Source: Peromyscus leucopus (taxonomy: Eukaryota > Chordata > Mammalia > Rodentia > Cricetidae). From it: a DNA stretch of 64,000 nucleotides. The DNA lies in contig NC_051066.1 of the NCBI RefSeq assembly GCF_004664715.2, positions 85,108,736 to 85,172,735 of the forward strand. Reading direction: 5' to 3'. The notes under the pieces are model-generated. The model was given only the letters and a program-made list of their open reading frames with translations. It was not told the DNA's origin and ran no database searches. Each line of letters begins with the position of its first letter. Positions within the stretch are counted from its first letter, which is position 1. Both the position numbers and the translations under genes were made by a program. Shown piece by piece: positions 1 to 10,954 of this stretch.

Positions 1-940
1 TCTGGGGTCTAAATCCTGTTGTACTTTAACAGAGCAATGGTAGATGTCAGATTATTTGGATTTATGTTTCTGGTGTCTGAGGGTAGTGATGAGGCTATAC
101 ATGGGTCTTTCATCATGAGCTAATGTGTAATCACCAGCCTATGAGCAGCCTGTAGTCTTTTATTTTTTTCCTGCCTAATGCCAATAACTCAGTTGTATAA
201 GCCAACAAGGGTATCGATGTTAAATGCATCTTAGCAGAGTGAAAATCAATGATAATTGGCGACAGATGTGGATACATGATTCTTGTGTCTTCCTTTTCTT
301 CCCAGTGGACTTCTGCAAAGGAAGTGTTAACTGACTTTGGCATCATCTCTTTTTCTTGAAGGCCTATTTAGCAAAGCATTTGAGCACTTGGGAAACCCTT
401 GATGCTTTTGAAAACTAGGTTACATCAGAGAATTTTCTTAATAAAATAATGTTATTCTATTTTCTGGCATGATATCAATATAAAATAAATATTTGTATGA
501 TAAATGAATTCTTCTCCTTAGGAGGTAATTCAAGTGAAAAGTGCTATGTTCTCTTTGGAGTGACCCTTTATCATTTTAGCACATATAAAATCTCTGTCTG
601 TTGGTTGCCTTAGGTCTTTTGACTTTCGAAATAGTTGATGTAGTATAGTGACATACTTCTTGAGGTTGCAGACTAGCTTTTAAGTCTCTCAGGAGAGTCA
701 GCAGCTTTGAATCCTCTCTTTGCATGTATTATGAAGCCTACTGCATGTTAGTCAGTTTTCAATAAGTACTTAACAATGAATTATTAACAACAGTCCTGGA
801 AAGATAGCTTTTAAAATAAATATCAAGGCAACAGAGGTGTTTGATTATTATATAAAGAAGTATAGGCTTATGCCATGTAAATAGAATCATAGTATCAGGA
901 ATGTAGGATGGGTGGTCCCATGAGTGCTGAAGATAAACTA
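1..940. other. Unannotated AT-rich unique sequence
   Basis: No repeat family, exon or RNA gene is recognised here. Open frames are short and look like chance. It could be intron or intergenic DNA. Confidence 0.5.
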
Positions 941-941
941 A

Positions 942-972
942 CTTTCTTTCTTTCTTCCTTTCTTTCTTTTTT
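942..972. repeat. (CTTT)n tract
   Basis: CTTT-rich run that passes directly into the T-rich edge of the reverse-orientation repeat beginning at about 973. It is best read as that repeat's expanded A-rich tail, seen on the opposite strand. Confidence 0.75.
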
Positions 973-2691
973 TATAAATAACTTTTATTGATTCTTTGTG
1001 TTTTTCACATCATGTATCCCGATCCTGCCCATCTCCCCATCCACCTGTACCTGCCTTCTGCCCTTACAACCTCCCCCGAAAACAAAACAAAATTTAAAAG
1101 AACAACCCAAAACCAAACCAGATAAACAAAACAAAGCAAAGTCAAACAAGAAAGAAGGGGGGGGGGGAGGAAGACAGGGAAAAAAAAAAGAATTTATTGT
1201 GGAAGTTGTGGTGAGGCTTCATCCTTTAGGCCTTTCATCTTCTTTTACAAGTGTACATTGCCCTGAGTCATAGGTCTGGTTCGAGGCCTCAGTCCTCTGT
1301 CAAGTCACCAACAATGGGTTTCACCCCAACCCCCACCTGCACTTCTTCCCCCCTACCCATTGTCTTGTGTAGTGGAGATCCTGTAGTTTGGGATTTGTAG
1401 GTTCTTACCTTTCTCCTGCTGTGGGATGACTCAGGTCTAACAAGCTTGAGGGCCAGCCAGCCCAAAACAGTCATAAGATACTTCCTGAGAGCCAACCTGG
1501 GTCTGCTTAAAGGCCTTAACAACAGCAGCTGAGACATGATCTGGAGATGACCTGGACCAATGAAAGTCAGCCATGTTCCACCAGCAGATTTATATTCATC
1601 AGACCTTCGCCCCGGACACGGTGGAGGGCATATAAGGTTTGTCTCTTCCTAACAAACTGGGCTTGTTTCTACATTCTCCCAGAGTCTGTGTCATTGACTA
1701 TATGCCTACTCACCTCCTTCCCTAAAGGGAACAACAGCACAGGACCCTGCCACCTCCTACTCTAACTGTTCATAGATGAGGTAGATGTTGGGGTGGGCCA
1801 ACTCACAGCCCTGGTCCTGGTCCTGGGGGTCAGCTGAATTAGTCAGTACACCAAGTTTCCCCCATTGTCAACCCCCTCCCCCAATGCATTCTCCATCTCT
1901 GCCTCTGCCAGTCCACCATTGCAACTGCAATGTAGTCTCTGCTGCAAGGAGCAGAGCCAATTCTGCTCTGCTCTCAGGCCCTCAGTCCAGCTCACTCACA
2001 CCCATACCACGAGGACCAGCTTCACTGTCTTGCCCAGCAGCAGAACCCTACCTCCCAATTGCTGTAGGGGACATGTGAGGGTGGGTCAGAGTCAGTTCTC
2101 CTGTTCTCACTCCCTAAGGGCTGGCTCACCTGGGTTCCAACAACAGGGTTATCTCTAGTGTGCTGTCCTGGTAGGTTGCAGGGTCTACTCTCTTATGTGC
2201 TGCAGCTGGTGAGGATCAGGACTAGTTCTCCCACTCTTGTGATCACAGGGCCAGCTCTCTGACCTGCTGCAGGTAGCAAGGGATGGGGGAAGGGCATATT
2301 TCCCTCACCCATGCCACCACATGGCAGATGGGGGGTGTCAACTCTGCAGCACTTATGCCCTCAGCGCTGGCTCACCTGCATCTGAACAAGGGGGTCAGCT
2401 CTAGTGTGCTGTCCAGGTAAGGTTCAAGCCAATGGCGAGGAGCATAGCAGGGCTGCCTCTCCTGAGTGCGAGTGCAGGACCAGCTCTTCTGCTGTAGGAT
2501 TCAGTGGGGGATATGGCCTGCTCAGCACAGCACTCTGACCTCAAAAACCATAATGGTGGCCGATTGCCCAGCACCAGAGGCTCCGAGAGGGCTCCTGGTT
2601 GGCACATAATTGTTGCAGTAGTGCTCTCGTAGGCCTGGGGCTAGAGCTCTCCCTCCCCCTGAGCATTGTTTGGTTGAGTCCTGCTCACCCT
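973..2691 (-). mobile_element. Decayed rodent A-tailed repeat, probably L1 3' UTR type (copy 1)
   Basis: The left edge is T-rich, as expected for a retroposed element on the minus strand. The body is GC-richer than its surroundings and repeats short phrases such as GGGCCAGCTCT and GCTGTCCAGGT. A second copy lies at 10955-11870: both share 'cacatcatg', 'tggttc/ggctc..aggcctc', 'gatcctg.ag.tt' and 'gttcatagatgaggtagatgtt'. In this copy the shared sequence is broken at about 1398-1737 by an LTR, and its far end is cut at 2692 by another LTR. I do not recognise the exact family. An L1 3' UTR is the best guess, and a retroviral internal segment is the alternative. Confidence 0.6.
1398..1737 (+). 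mobile_element. LTR-like insertion with promoter architecture
   Basis: This block is absent from the homologous repeat at 10955-11870. There the sequence equivalent to the left side (gatcctg.ag.tt) and to the right side (taac.gttcatagatgagg) is joined across a different LTR. The block carries a CCAAT-like motif (gaccaatgaaag, near 1555) and a TATA-like motif (gcatataagg, near 1629) in LTR-like spacing, but no coding potential. The edges are approximate and no clean target-site duplication is seen. The family is unknown; a solo LTR is the best reading. Confidence 0.5.
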
Positions 2692-2697
2692 AGCTGC

Positions 2698-3057
2698 TGT
2701 AGCTAAAGTTTTCCTGGTTCTGTTCAGTACCCAAGTAAACACACAGAGACTTATAAACTGTATAGTTGTGGTGTGGCAGGCTTCTTGCTATCTAGTTCTT
2801 ATATCTTAAATTAACCCATTTCTATTGATCTATAAGTTGCCACATGGCTTGAGACTTACTGGTACTTTACATCTTGTTTCTCATGGAGGTGGCGCCTTGC
2901 AGCATCTCCTGCCTCAGCCTTCCACCTCCCAGAATTCTCCTCTCTCCTTATCCCACCTACACTATACTTCCTGCCTGGCCACTGGCCAATCAGCATTTTA
3001 TTTATCAATCAATCATAGCAACACAATTTTACAGTATACAGAAAGACATCCACAGCA
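2698..3057 (-). mobile_element. Solo LTR of a class II (ERVK/MYSERV-like) retrovirus
   Basis: The block runs TGTAGC...CAGCA, giving TG/CA termini on both strands. It is flanked by a perfect 6-bp target-site duplication AGCTGC (2692-2697 and 3058-3063), the length typical of class II ERVs. Read on the minus strand it has the AATAAA region (gattgataaataaaatgctg), the phrase 'ggccagtggccaggcag', 'gggttaatttaag' and a closing 'ctctgtgtgtttacttggg'. These are also the landmarks of the LTR at 9370-9714. No internal viral sequence adjoins it, so it is a solo LTR left by LTR-LTR recombination. Confidence 0.8.
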
Positions 3058-3174
3058 AGCTGCTTTGCATGGTGTGGAGCTGCTGCTTGAAGATAACTTT
3101 TCTATTCTACCTCTGCAGTACATTTCAGGGAAATAGCACAATTTGAGTACATTAAAGAGGGAAACAGCTGGCAA

Positions 3175-3530
3175 GTGTATTGGTCAGCTTGAGGCTACTA
3201 TAAAGCAATTTTTGTTGAATGAGTGGTTTACATGACAAAGGTTAATTTCCAATAGTTACAGAGGCAAGAAGTACAAAATCAGGGTTCTAATGTAACAGAG
3301 TTTTGCATTGGGTTCTCTGAGTATGTTCTCATGCTGCCTTTCATAGATGTAAGTGCACAGAGAGAAGCTCTGGTTTCTTCATTGTGAAAGACACTAATCT
3401 CATCATAGAGGCTGTACTTTGTGACTAAACCTGAACATCAATATCTCCTAAATGACTCATCTTGAAATAGCACTGTTAAGGTGATTTGGAATTCAACATA
3501 TGGATTCCAGAAGAACAGAAACTTCATTCA
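3175..3530 (-). mobile_element. Old MaLR-type LTR (MLT1/MST-like)
   Basis: Read on the minus strand it begins with an 'attgctgtgaatgaa' phrase followed by 'catatgttgaattcc', resembling the start of MaLR LTRs. It ends in the 'ttatagtagcctcaagctgacc' type of 3' region. It is heavily diverged, consistent with an ancient mammalian insertion. The family-level call is from memory and the subfamily cannot be given. Confidence 0.55.
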
Positions 3531-4868
3531 CAGCAATGACTTACTTGAGAAGCCTACTATACCATGCAGTTATGAATGGCCTAAGGGCATTTATTCACAG
3601 ATAGGAAGGATTTAGCATACATGTAAGAGCTATCTATGCATGTCTGTTGTATGAAGGACTATTGGGCCTGTTGCAGCAGTGGGATACTCATGTGAACCTT
3701 CTTAGGGCAGAAGGAAAGTCAGTGGAAAAGGAAACATTAGAAAGATGTAATGGAGACTCATAAATACAATTTGCAGCACATCTCACACTCACTTTCTGCT
3801 TGTCTGAAGCCAAAAAATTCCCAAAGTATAGAATGACGATCAGGTTTAGAATTTTGTATTTAATCACATAAAACTTGTGTTTTCATTTTGGATGATATAT
3901 GGGAATGAGCGTTTGGCACCTATCTCCTACTTGGAAATCTTCAGGCATAAAAATAACATTGAGAAAACAAGTTTGTCATATGGCAAACAAACCTAAGCAG
4001 TTATTTAAATCTATTTAGTACTTAAAATGTAAACCTAAGCCATGACTTCAGTTGTAAACTTTAAGATCTGGGCTGTAAAACCTAGCAGATTCTTGGCAGG
4101 CTAATATAAAACTTTCAAGTATTTTAATAATTAGAGCTTCAAAAATATGTCACGTTTGATGGCAACTTGAGAGCTTTCTACCATCACTCTTTTCTATAGA
4201 GGCACAAGGTTCTTGAGGTCACAGAAAGAGTTTGCCTGATCTGCCAGTGGACATAAGGCTGATGGTATTGTAGTCTTCTCCCAGGAGGTAGACTTCAGCT
4301 TAGTAAAAGGGATGACATTTTACAAGCTGGAGTTGTCCAAAGATGAATATACTATCTTGGCACATGATAAGCCCCCAGAGCAGTTTAAGTATGAAATATA
4401 GAAACAGCCTCTGGCTTGCTATAGACTAGGGCAGCAAAGTCCACAGATTTCTCTTTAGAGATGGTCCCCACACAAGACCATCAGACACTCTATGGTGTTC
4501 TGTCTTGGTGAGCCATGTCTTTCAGCGAATTAGATATTTAAAATGCATTTGAGGATTAAAATATATATTTTATCTTAAAATGGATTTCTTGGCATGTATC
4601 CTTGCCATAAGTTCAAGAGTATCATCTGTATTTCAGTTCTGAGCACACAACTCAACCACTTCTAAGTCTTAAACACAGTCACAAGGAAGCCACAGCACAC
4701 AGTCTTGCCATTTTCCATCTTTGCTTAGATACATGTTATTTCCCTATAATATTGTTCATCTGGCTTCTCTACCCTCAGCATCAAATTTTATGGTTCATCC
4801 TGCTAATAATATTCCCTTTAATATTCTCTCAAATCTTGCTCCTTGGTCCTATGGCTGCCACTCATTAT
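3531..4868. other. Unannotated sequence
   Basis: No repeat or gene recognised. Composition is AT-rich and all frames are short. Confidence 0.45.
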
Positions 4869-5031
4869 TGTGCTTTTTTTTTTTTTTTCCGAGACAGGGT
4901 TTCTCTGTGTAGTTTTGATGCCTGCTCTGGATCTTGCTCTGTATACCAGGCTGAGCTGGAACTCACAGAGGTCCACCTGGCTCTGCCTCCGGAGTGCTGG
5001 GATTAAAGGTGTGTACCACTACCACCCAGCT
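4868..5031 (-). mobile_element. B1 SINE
   Basis: Poly-T followed by 'gagacagggtttctctgtgta' and ending 'gctgggattaaaggtgtgta..ccacccagct', which is B1 in reverse orientation. The middle departs from standard B1 (gatgcctgctctggatcttgctctgtat). B1 is a 7SL-RNA-derived Pol III retroposon moved by L1 machinery. The chance open frames here are B1 sequence and not genes. Confidence 0.9.
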
Positions 5032-5079
5032 ATTGTCCTATTTTAAGTGTCACAGAAAAGCATAGTATGAGCCTGTGTG

Positions 5080-5455
5080 GTGGTTGAATAAGAATGGCCT
5101 CCATAGGCTCATGTATTTGAATACTTGGCTCCTAGTTGATGGAACTGTTTGGGAAGAATTAGAAGGTGTGACCTTGTTGGAGAAGGTGTGTCAATGGAGG
5201 TAGGTTTTGAGGTCTTAAAACTTTGAGGTTTCAAAAGCCCATGCCATTTCTACTTAGCTTTCTCTGCCTCATGTTTGTATTTCTAGATGTGTGCTCACTG
5301 CTCCAGAGCCATGCCTGCCTGCCTGCTACCATGTTCCCTTCCATGATAATCATGGAACCTCAACCCTCTGAAACTGTAATCCCCAAATAAATGCTTTCTT
5401 TTGTACTTTGCCTTGATCATAGTGTCTTATCATAGTGATAGAAAAGTGACCAAGA
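5080..5455 (+). mobile_element. URR1-like non-autonomous DNA element
   Basis: Carries the common rodent landmarks 'gtggtggttgaataagaatgg', 'cataggctcatgtatttgaa', 'ggtgtgaccttgttgga', 'caaaagcccatgcca' and 'aaataaatgctttctttt', ending in 'atagtgatagaaaagtgacc'. Further copies lie at 43925-44280 (minus) and 47960-48265 (plus). I assign it to URR1 (hAT-Charlie group) from memory. The match to other rodent repeats of this type is certain, the name less so. Confidence 0.65.
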
Positions 5456-5882
5456 GAGCCTGGGAGCCTTCTTTCCTGAGATCCTACACTTCTTCCAACT
5501 CTTATAAACAAGGACACCAATAACCTAGACATTCTTGATTCACTAGTCTCTTTTTTAATGCAAAGTTCATTGGTTCTCCATACAAACACCCAGGGAGGAG
5601 ACATTCTCTCCTTTTACCCAACAACTTGAGATGCTGATTTCTTCCAGCTGGGCCCAATTCTAGGCTTTTTAAGTGTAAAGCAGAGTAGTTGCTGAGAATG
5701 AAACAGAACCACCACGTGTTCTGCTCCACCTCAACAGCTGTTTCTCTAACAGAATCACGCTTTTTATTATACAGCCTAATTAAATGATGCCTGACACAGT
5801 GGTATTTCCATTTTATATCTTGACAAGCACAGAGCAAAGTTGAGCTGAAGAGAAATGAACCATGTCTAGTTATTTTGCAACT
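5456..5882. other. Unannotated sequence
   Basis: Minus-strand frames here reach 111 codons (5502-5837) but resemble no family I know and have no splice or promoter context. They are treated as chance. Confidence 0.45.
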
Positions 5883-6438
5883 GTGAGACCAAAATGAGCC
5901 ATCTTAGAAATAAGACCAAAATGCTTTCACCCAAAAACTAAGGCCTAAGATTTCTCCTTTTGGGAATAGGCCATTAGTTACTGAAACCAGTCAGTTCAGA
6001 TTCCAGAAACCAGGAAGTGTAGAAGTTCAGAGTCACAAGATAGTCACGAGGTAATGCCTGCCAGACTATGGAATGTCCTCTCCCTGGTTTCCAGGGTAAC
6101 TGAACACAGAAATGCCCCCACCTGAGGGCAGCCAATGAGAAATGGTGGCGGGCAACCACTCCCTTAGAAGTAATTTCTAGAAGTCCCTAGAAGCGAGCCA
6201 ATCAGAATTGTATCCATACTAGCACCCCTAAATGATGTAACCTTGTGACTTTTCCCTTTAAAAACTGAGCTTGCAGACAGGTGGGCACTTCCTCCAGCCT
6301 CCACTGCGTTGGATGTATTGGACGAAGTCCCTGCCTAGGCTTGTATTGCTTTTGGATATCCAGAATTAAACCTTGCTTTTGCATTCCGGCATGCTCATCT
6401 TTGGTGGTCTCTCTGGGGGTCACGATCTGGGCACAACA
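5883..6438 (+). mobile_element. Solo LTR of a class I (gamma-type, ERV1) retrovirus
   Basis: About 556 bp with TG...CA ends (tgtgagacc...gggcacaaca). Promoter parts are in order: two CCAAT boxes (gccaatgag at 6130, gccaatcag at 6197), a TATA-like ctttaaaaactgag at 6257, then attaaa and 'cttgcttttgcattc'. The 'ggtggtctctctgggggtc' near the 3' end resembles the R-U5 region of murine-leukaemia-type LTRs. No internal retroviral sequence adjoins it and no clear target-site duplication was found, so the exact edges may be off by a few bases. Confidence 0.65.
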
Positions 6439-6642
6439 GCCACTATTCCATTTAGATTCCTTTCTTAGTAAAACAGCATATTCTTAAAATGTCTGCACTA
6501 ATTTGCCTTTAAGTCTATGCTAATGGCATAGAGTAATGACCATTTTTTTAAAAAAATCTTCCATCTGTCTATTTTATATAACATGATGGATTTCATTTTT
6601 TTAAATTATATTTTACTTATTATTTTTATTGTGTGTGCATAT

Positions 6643-6680
<38 letters not shown>
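6643..6680. repeat. (TG)n microsatellite, 38 bp
   Basis: An uninterrupted TG dinucleotide run at the A-rich-tail side of the reverse-orientation SINE at 6681-6857. Confidence 0.97.
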
Positions 6681-6681
<1 letters not shown>

Positions 6682-6857
6682 ACATGTGCACATTCATGTA
6701 CATATCTGCTATGGCATACATGTAGAAGTCAAAAGACAACTTTCTGGAGTCAGCTCTTCTCTTTCACTATGGGTTCTGGGATGTAGGGATTGAACTGAGG
6801 TCATAGGCTTGTGTGGCAAGCAACTTCACCTGCTGAACCACCTCACCAGCCAGACAT
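6681..6857 (-). mobile_element. B2/B3 SINE
   Basis: Ends with 'ctgctgaaccacctcaccagcc', the reverse complement of the tRNA-derived B2/B3 head. It contains 'gtagaagtcaaaagacaactttctggagtcagctcttctc' type body sequence typical of B3. Confidence 0.85.
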
Positions 6858-7963
6858 ACTGAATTGTTAATGCACATTTATTCCCCAGAAAAACTAGTCT
6901 TAGTTATGTTTATACAATTAACAGAACTGTCCCATTGAAATGCTTTTGAGGATAATTTTTTTGCAGTTCAATATGAACTAGAAGAACATTTTAATAATGT
7001 GTTTCACTTTGGATGGGAATCATAACAACTATGGCCAAATTATCTGGACCCTGGATCAGGACACTGACTCTGAAATGGAAAGATAGAACTGGAAAATGAT
7101 TCAGGAACCAAGAATGGGATCAAACCTGTCTCTGAATTCATCTGAGCTATTCTTGGATGGAAAGATGATGAGAAGTTCAAAGAAACTCTGGTTTCTTTTG
7201 TTCAACTGACATTGCTCAGAGAGGTAGTTCTTAACCTATTTTGGGGTCAAAGACTTTTTTGAGAGTTTGATGGAAACTTCAGATAATTGCCCAGAAAAAG
7301 AATTTCTTACATGAGTGGTTATAGCAATACAGAGATCAAACAATAACTTCAGGCAAGGAGTTAGGCAAGGGGTTAGGTACAAAATGTAGACTAAAGATCT
7401 TACTCAATAGTTCAGTATTAAATTAGCCCTATGTTCTACATGCATGGTTCCAGAATTTCAGTCTCATATTTAATAACTTGCTAAACGTGCTTGAGAATAG
7501 CTATTTGTATTTACTATCAGCAACACAAATTTATTTTACTTAAATTAAGACCCCAAGCTGCAAATTAGAGCCATTTTGACTGTTTCTGCAGTGCCCCAGT
7601 AGTTAGGGAGAGTATTCCAATCACCGAGGCCCACTTTCTTGTTTTTACTGAATTTTGCACTTGATTTTTTCTTGCTGATCCCTGCACTATCCAGTCCCTC
7701 ATTACTTCTCCTGTGATCTGCCTATTGATTTCTAGATGTTTTTCTCATCTGCACCAATACAACTGATTATAGTACTTTTTATCATTGGCTCAATGGCTGT
7801 TAAATTTTTCCATCAGCTTCATAGGTTATATCTAAAACTTTTAGCACAATAGTCAAGATTTACCATCCAAATCCTGTATTCCTGTGATTTGGAAAAAAAT
7901 GCTTCTCTTTGCCTGGTGACTTCATGTTTGCTTCCATAAATCAGAGTCTTTAAGAATCTCTCA
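6858..7963. other. Mostly unannotated; possible hAT/MER fragment near 7215-7330
   Basis: The phrase 'tagttcttaacctattttgg' with 'agagtttgatggaaac' looks like an old mammalian MER-type DNA element, but is too diverged to name. Nothing else is recognised. Confidence 0.35.
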
Positions 7964-8118
7964 GCCAGGAAGTAGTGGTGCATGCCTTTAACCCCAACAC
8001 TCAGGAGGCAGAGGCAGGAGGATCTCTGTGAGTTTGAGGCTAGTCTGGTCTATAAGGCAAGTTTCAGGACATCCAAGGACAGTTAAGGCTACACAGAGAA
8101 ACCCTGTCTCAAAAAAAT
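7964..8118 (+). mobile_element. B1 SINE
   Basis: Forward B1: 'gccaggaagtagtggtgca' head, 'aggcagaggcaggaggatct' middle, 'acacagagaaaccctgtctc' end and a short A tail. Moderately diverged. Confidence 0.93.
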
Positions 8119-8339
8119 CTCTTGATCCCTTCCCTAGATTGCCTTTGATGGCCTTGTCCTTTCCCTTCTGTGAGGAATAATACCTTTCTCTTTCTGGACT
8201 TCTAAGACATAATTACATCTGATATAGCGATGATGGGGAAAGGGTAGACAATTATGATGAAAAAAAAGGGTAGATTATTGAATCTACTTTAATCCAAAAA
8301 AACAACTGTTGATCTCAAAATATTTTACATTGGCATGGA

Positions 8340-9714
8340 TTTTAGTTTATTGATACAAATTTAAAGTCAATTTTGTTATATTGTATGTATATTTCTACTC
8401 TTGTTTAAGGTATTGTGTTTATACAGCTCATTCAAAAATGTAATGTATAATAAAAAATACAGATTAATAGTCATCTATAATCAAACTTATAGCCATATTA
8501 GTTAGGTTTTCTAGATATACAAAGATACATTTCAATTAGATAGGTAATCTTCAAACACTTCAAAAATCTACAGAATATGGCATTTAAAACATTTTAAGAA
8601 TTTAGACTTTCTTGACAGTGAGACACATCTGCTCCTGGCAGCACCAGTTACTTCAAAGAGGATGATGGGCATCGAAGAAACTCCTTATGGAGTTTGCTTT
8701 CATTATGACAAGTTTTTTGGGCTAGCCATTTGGGCAAGAAACTCTTTGTCTGGACTGCTTGATAGTATGCTATATAAACTGGACATGCAGGACCCACAGA
8801 AAAGTGATCACTATACTTTACCAAAACAAGGCAGGATGGTCCTTCAGGTTCCTGCTTCACAGAAGAAACTGCCAGACATTTTGCGGGACACAGAGAAAAG
8901 CAACTGACAGACTTTGCCAATAGAGGTAGGACAGTCCTTCAAATTTCCTCCTTCAGTAAAAAGTCTACCAGATACTCTAGGCCTATAGGTTGAAGATGCA
9001 TAATCCAACATTACAGAAAAACTTTGAGTGACTGTCCAGTAGCCAGATGTCTCTTTCATTTCTAGAGTTTTGGAAGTTGCTTACAATGTACTTCCTGTTT
9101 ACTCAGGTAATATTATATCTTTTTGGGGTCTTTGATGGATTTGAAGACTAGTTATAATTATAGTTTTCCCAAGTTATGATAAAAGGCAAATTAGATATGA
9201 AACTTTAGATTCAACAAAGAGAGGATGGATGATAGAGTATTTTCCTTAATTTTGTAAAATACAAATAGATGAAATATTGTAATTCTTACTTGATAACTGT
9301 TTGTTATATGTAATTTTACTATGTTAGAGTTAAAATTTTCCTTTTTGATTACACAAAAGGGAGAAAACCTGTGAATATGTGTTGCTCTCAGTGTTTGATA
9401 ATAAATCTGCTTTGGCCAATAGCCAAGCAGAATAAATTTGGACAGTATAATCAAATGGGAGAGGAAGAAAGGCTGAGTCAGGACAGATGTGAGCCAGCTG
9501 CCGAGGAAGCAAGACATATAGAAAATGAGGCAACAAGCCACAAACCATGTGGCAAAACATAGGTAAGAAATATGGGTTTATTTAAATGTAAGAGCTAGCT
9601 AGTAATAAGCCAGAGCCATCCTCCAAACATTTATAATTAATATAAGCCTCTGAGTGATTATTTGGAAATGGCTGCAGGACAGGGTAAAACAGAAAAGTAT
9701 TTGAGTATACTACA
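8340..9714 (+). mobile_element. Truncated endogenous retrovirus, gag remnant plus 3' LTR (ERV copy 1)
   Basis: In order: non-coding internal sequence (8340-8630), a gag nucleocapsid relic (about 8660-8910), a 3' tail (9060-9354), a polypurine tract aaaagggagaaaa (9355-9367) and an LTR (9370-9714). The same gag block, tail and upstream sequence recur in opposite orientation at 52857-53860 (copy 2). The zinc-knuckle position is damaged here: the second Cys of the CFHC motif, intact in copy 2, reads Tyr, and stops and frameshifts lie around it. The 5' LTR and 5' internal part are missing. No pol sequence lies between gag and the 3' tail. It is a dead relic. Confidence 0.75.
9370..9714 (+). mobile_element. 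3' LTR of ERV copy 1 (class II, MYSERV-like)
   Basis: Starts TGTGAATATG directly after a polypurine tract and ends ...TACTACA. It contains AATAAA (gataataaatctg), 'tttggccaatagccaagcag' with a CCAAT motif, 'aagagctagctagtaataagcc' and 'taatataagcctctgagtg'. It shares these landmarks with the solo LTR at 2698-3057 and, in its 3' half only, with the LTRs of ERV copy 2. Confidence 0.75.
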
Positions 9715-9872
9715 TCTATTTTCAAGCCTTTGTTGAGTTGTACCCCATACACTATAAGTCAATGTATCTAAATGTATAATTTAATTATTTCTTAATAAAA
9801 TCACAGAATTGCACAATTGTCTCCCACAATTCAGTTCTGCACATATTTTTAACTTTTAAAAAACTTTTAGTG

Positions 9873-9945
9873 TGCTGCTGATGTGATTCAATGGTAGAGC
9901 CCTTTCCTAGCATGTGCAACCTTCAGTGCCAGACAGCATTATCAG
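9873..9945 (+). mobile_element. ID-like SINE fragment (old)
   Basis: 'gattcaatggtagagccctttcctagcatgtgc' resembles the tRNA-Ala-derived ID head (ctcagtggtagagcgcttgcctagcatg), with many changes. Confidence 0.5.
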
Positions 9946-9979
9946 CAAGTAACTTTTATAATTAAAACCCGAAGGTATT

Positions 9980-10085
9980 AGCTCTGTTACCAATTATAAA
10001 CTAAAGGCTTAAAGATATTAAGTAATTATCCAAGTCCCATAACTATTATGAGGCTAAGTCATCTTTGAAGTACAGATCTCCTTGA
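9980..10085 (+). mobile_element. MIR-like fragment
   Basis: 'aggcttaaagatattaagtaattatccaagtccca' follows the MIR core pattern (gaggttaagtaacttgcccaaggtcac) at high divergence. Confidence 0.4.
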
Positions 10086-10890
10086 TTGCAGAGGACATAT
10101 TTTTAGGCAATATGACATAATGATTATCCAAAAAAAGATGCCTCTCTAAAATCGTAATCCACTAAATAAAACTGGGATTAGTTTTATGCAATGCTGTATT
10201 TGAAATGCCAGTGCATACAAAAGAGGTCAGTAAACATCTGTTTAGTGATTTCATGAATGCATACCCATGTTTCACAATAGGTTTATTTTAGAATTATTCT
10301 ACCATTGTTAATTTTCTCCAAATGAAGGAAAATAGTTGTGTTAGCTATGGAATAATTTATGTAACTATCTTGGGGTGGGGTAGAGACAAGAAGTTTTCTT
10401 AAATCACATTGTCACAGAAAGGAAATGAGTAAAATCACAAATTTATACCACTCTTGAGTAAGCAATCCTTTCTCCATTCCATTTAGAAATCTGTCTTGAG
10501 TATACTAGTAAAGATTGATTAGGGAGAGTGAAAATGACAATAAAAAGAGGAGAAAATAAAGGAGACAGGAAAGAAGAAAGGGAGGAAGTCTAGAAGATAA
10601 GAAAAAGTAAGAGGATATGGAAAGAGAAAGAAGCATCTCATCTTGGAATCTGGTTGAAGCCTCCCTCCAGATGAAAGATGAATACTCTAGCAGAAAAAAA
10701 GATTGCTGTAAAAGTTGCCTATATTGTCATATTCCTTATGTAGAGATATTTCTAATAAAAATCATGCTGAAGGCTTAAGTCCGTATGACCTTTGAACATG
10801 GTATTTTTCTTTTCAAAGTTATAAACCTGGAATATTCTGGGAATAACCCAAGAAATTCCATTTATATAGAAAGATACATTTTAACTCCTG
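10086..10890. other. Unannotated; purine-rich stretch 10535-10640
   Basis: No gene or repeat family recognised. The AG-rich part (10535-10640) is an imperfect purine tract. Confidence 0.4.
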
Positions 10891-10894
10891 TGAA

Positions 10895-10945
10895 GGCTAC
10901 TCTTGGTTGTCAACTTGACTACAGCTGTAATTAACAAAAACTCAA
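10895..10945. mobile_element. Short fragment of a common rodent repeat
   Basis: 'ttggttgtcaacttgactaca' is a phrase found in an abundant mammalian interspersed repeat. Only about 50 bp remain before the repeat at 10955. Confidence 0.35.
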
Positions 10946-10954
10946 GTGGGAAGA

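Noticed and set aside
5502..5837. 111-codon minus-strand frame
   Set aside because: It shows no domain, promoter or splice context; it is within the range expected by chance in this much sequence.
9873..9945. tRNA gene
   Set aside because: The tRNA-like A/B-box resemblance belongs to an ID SINE fragment; no cloverleaf can be formed.
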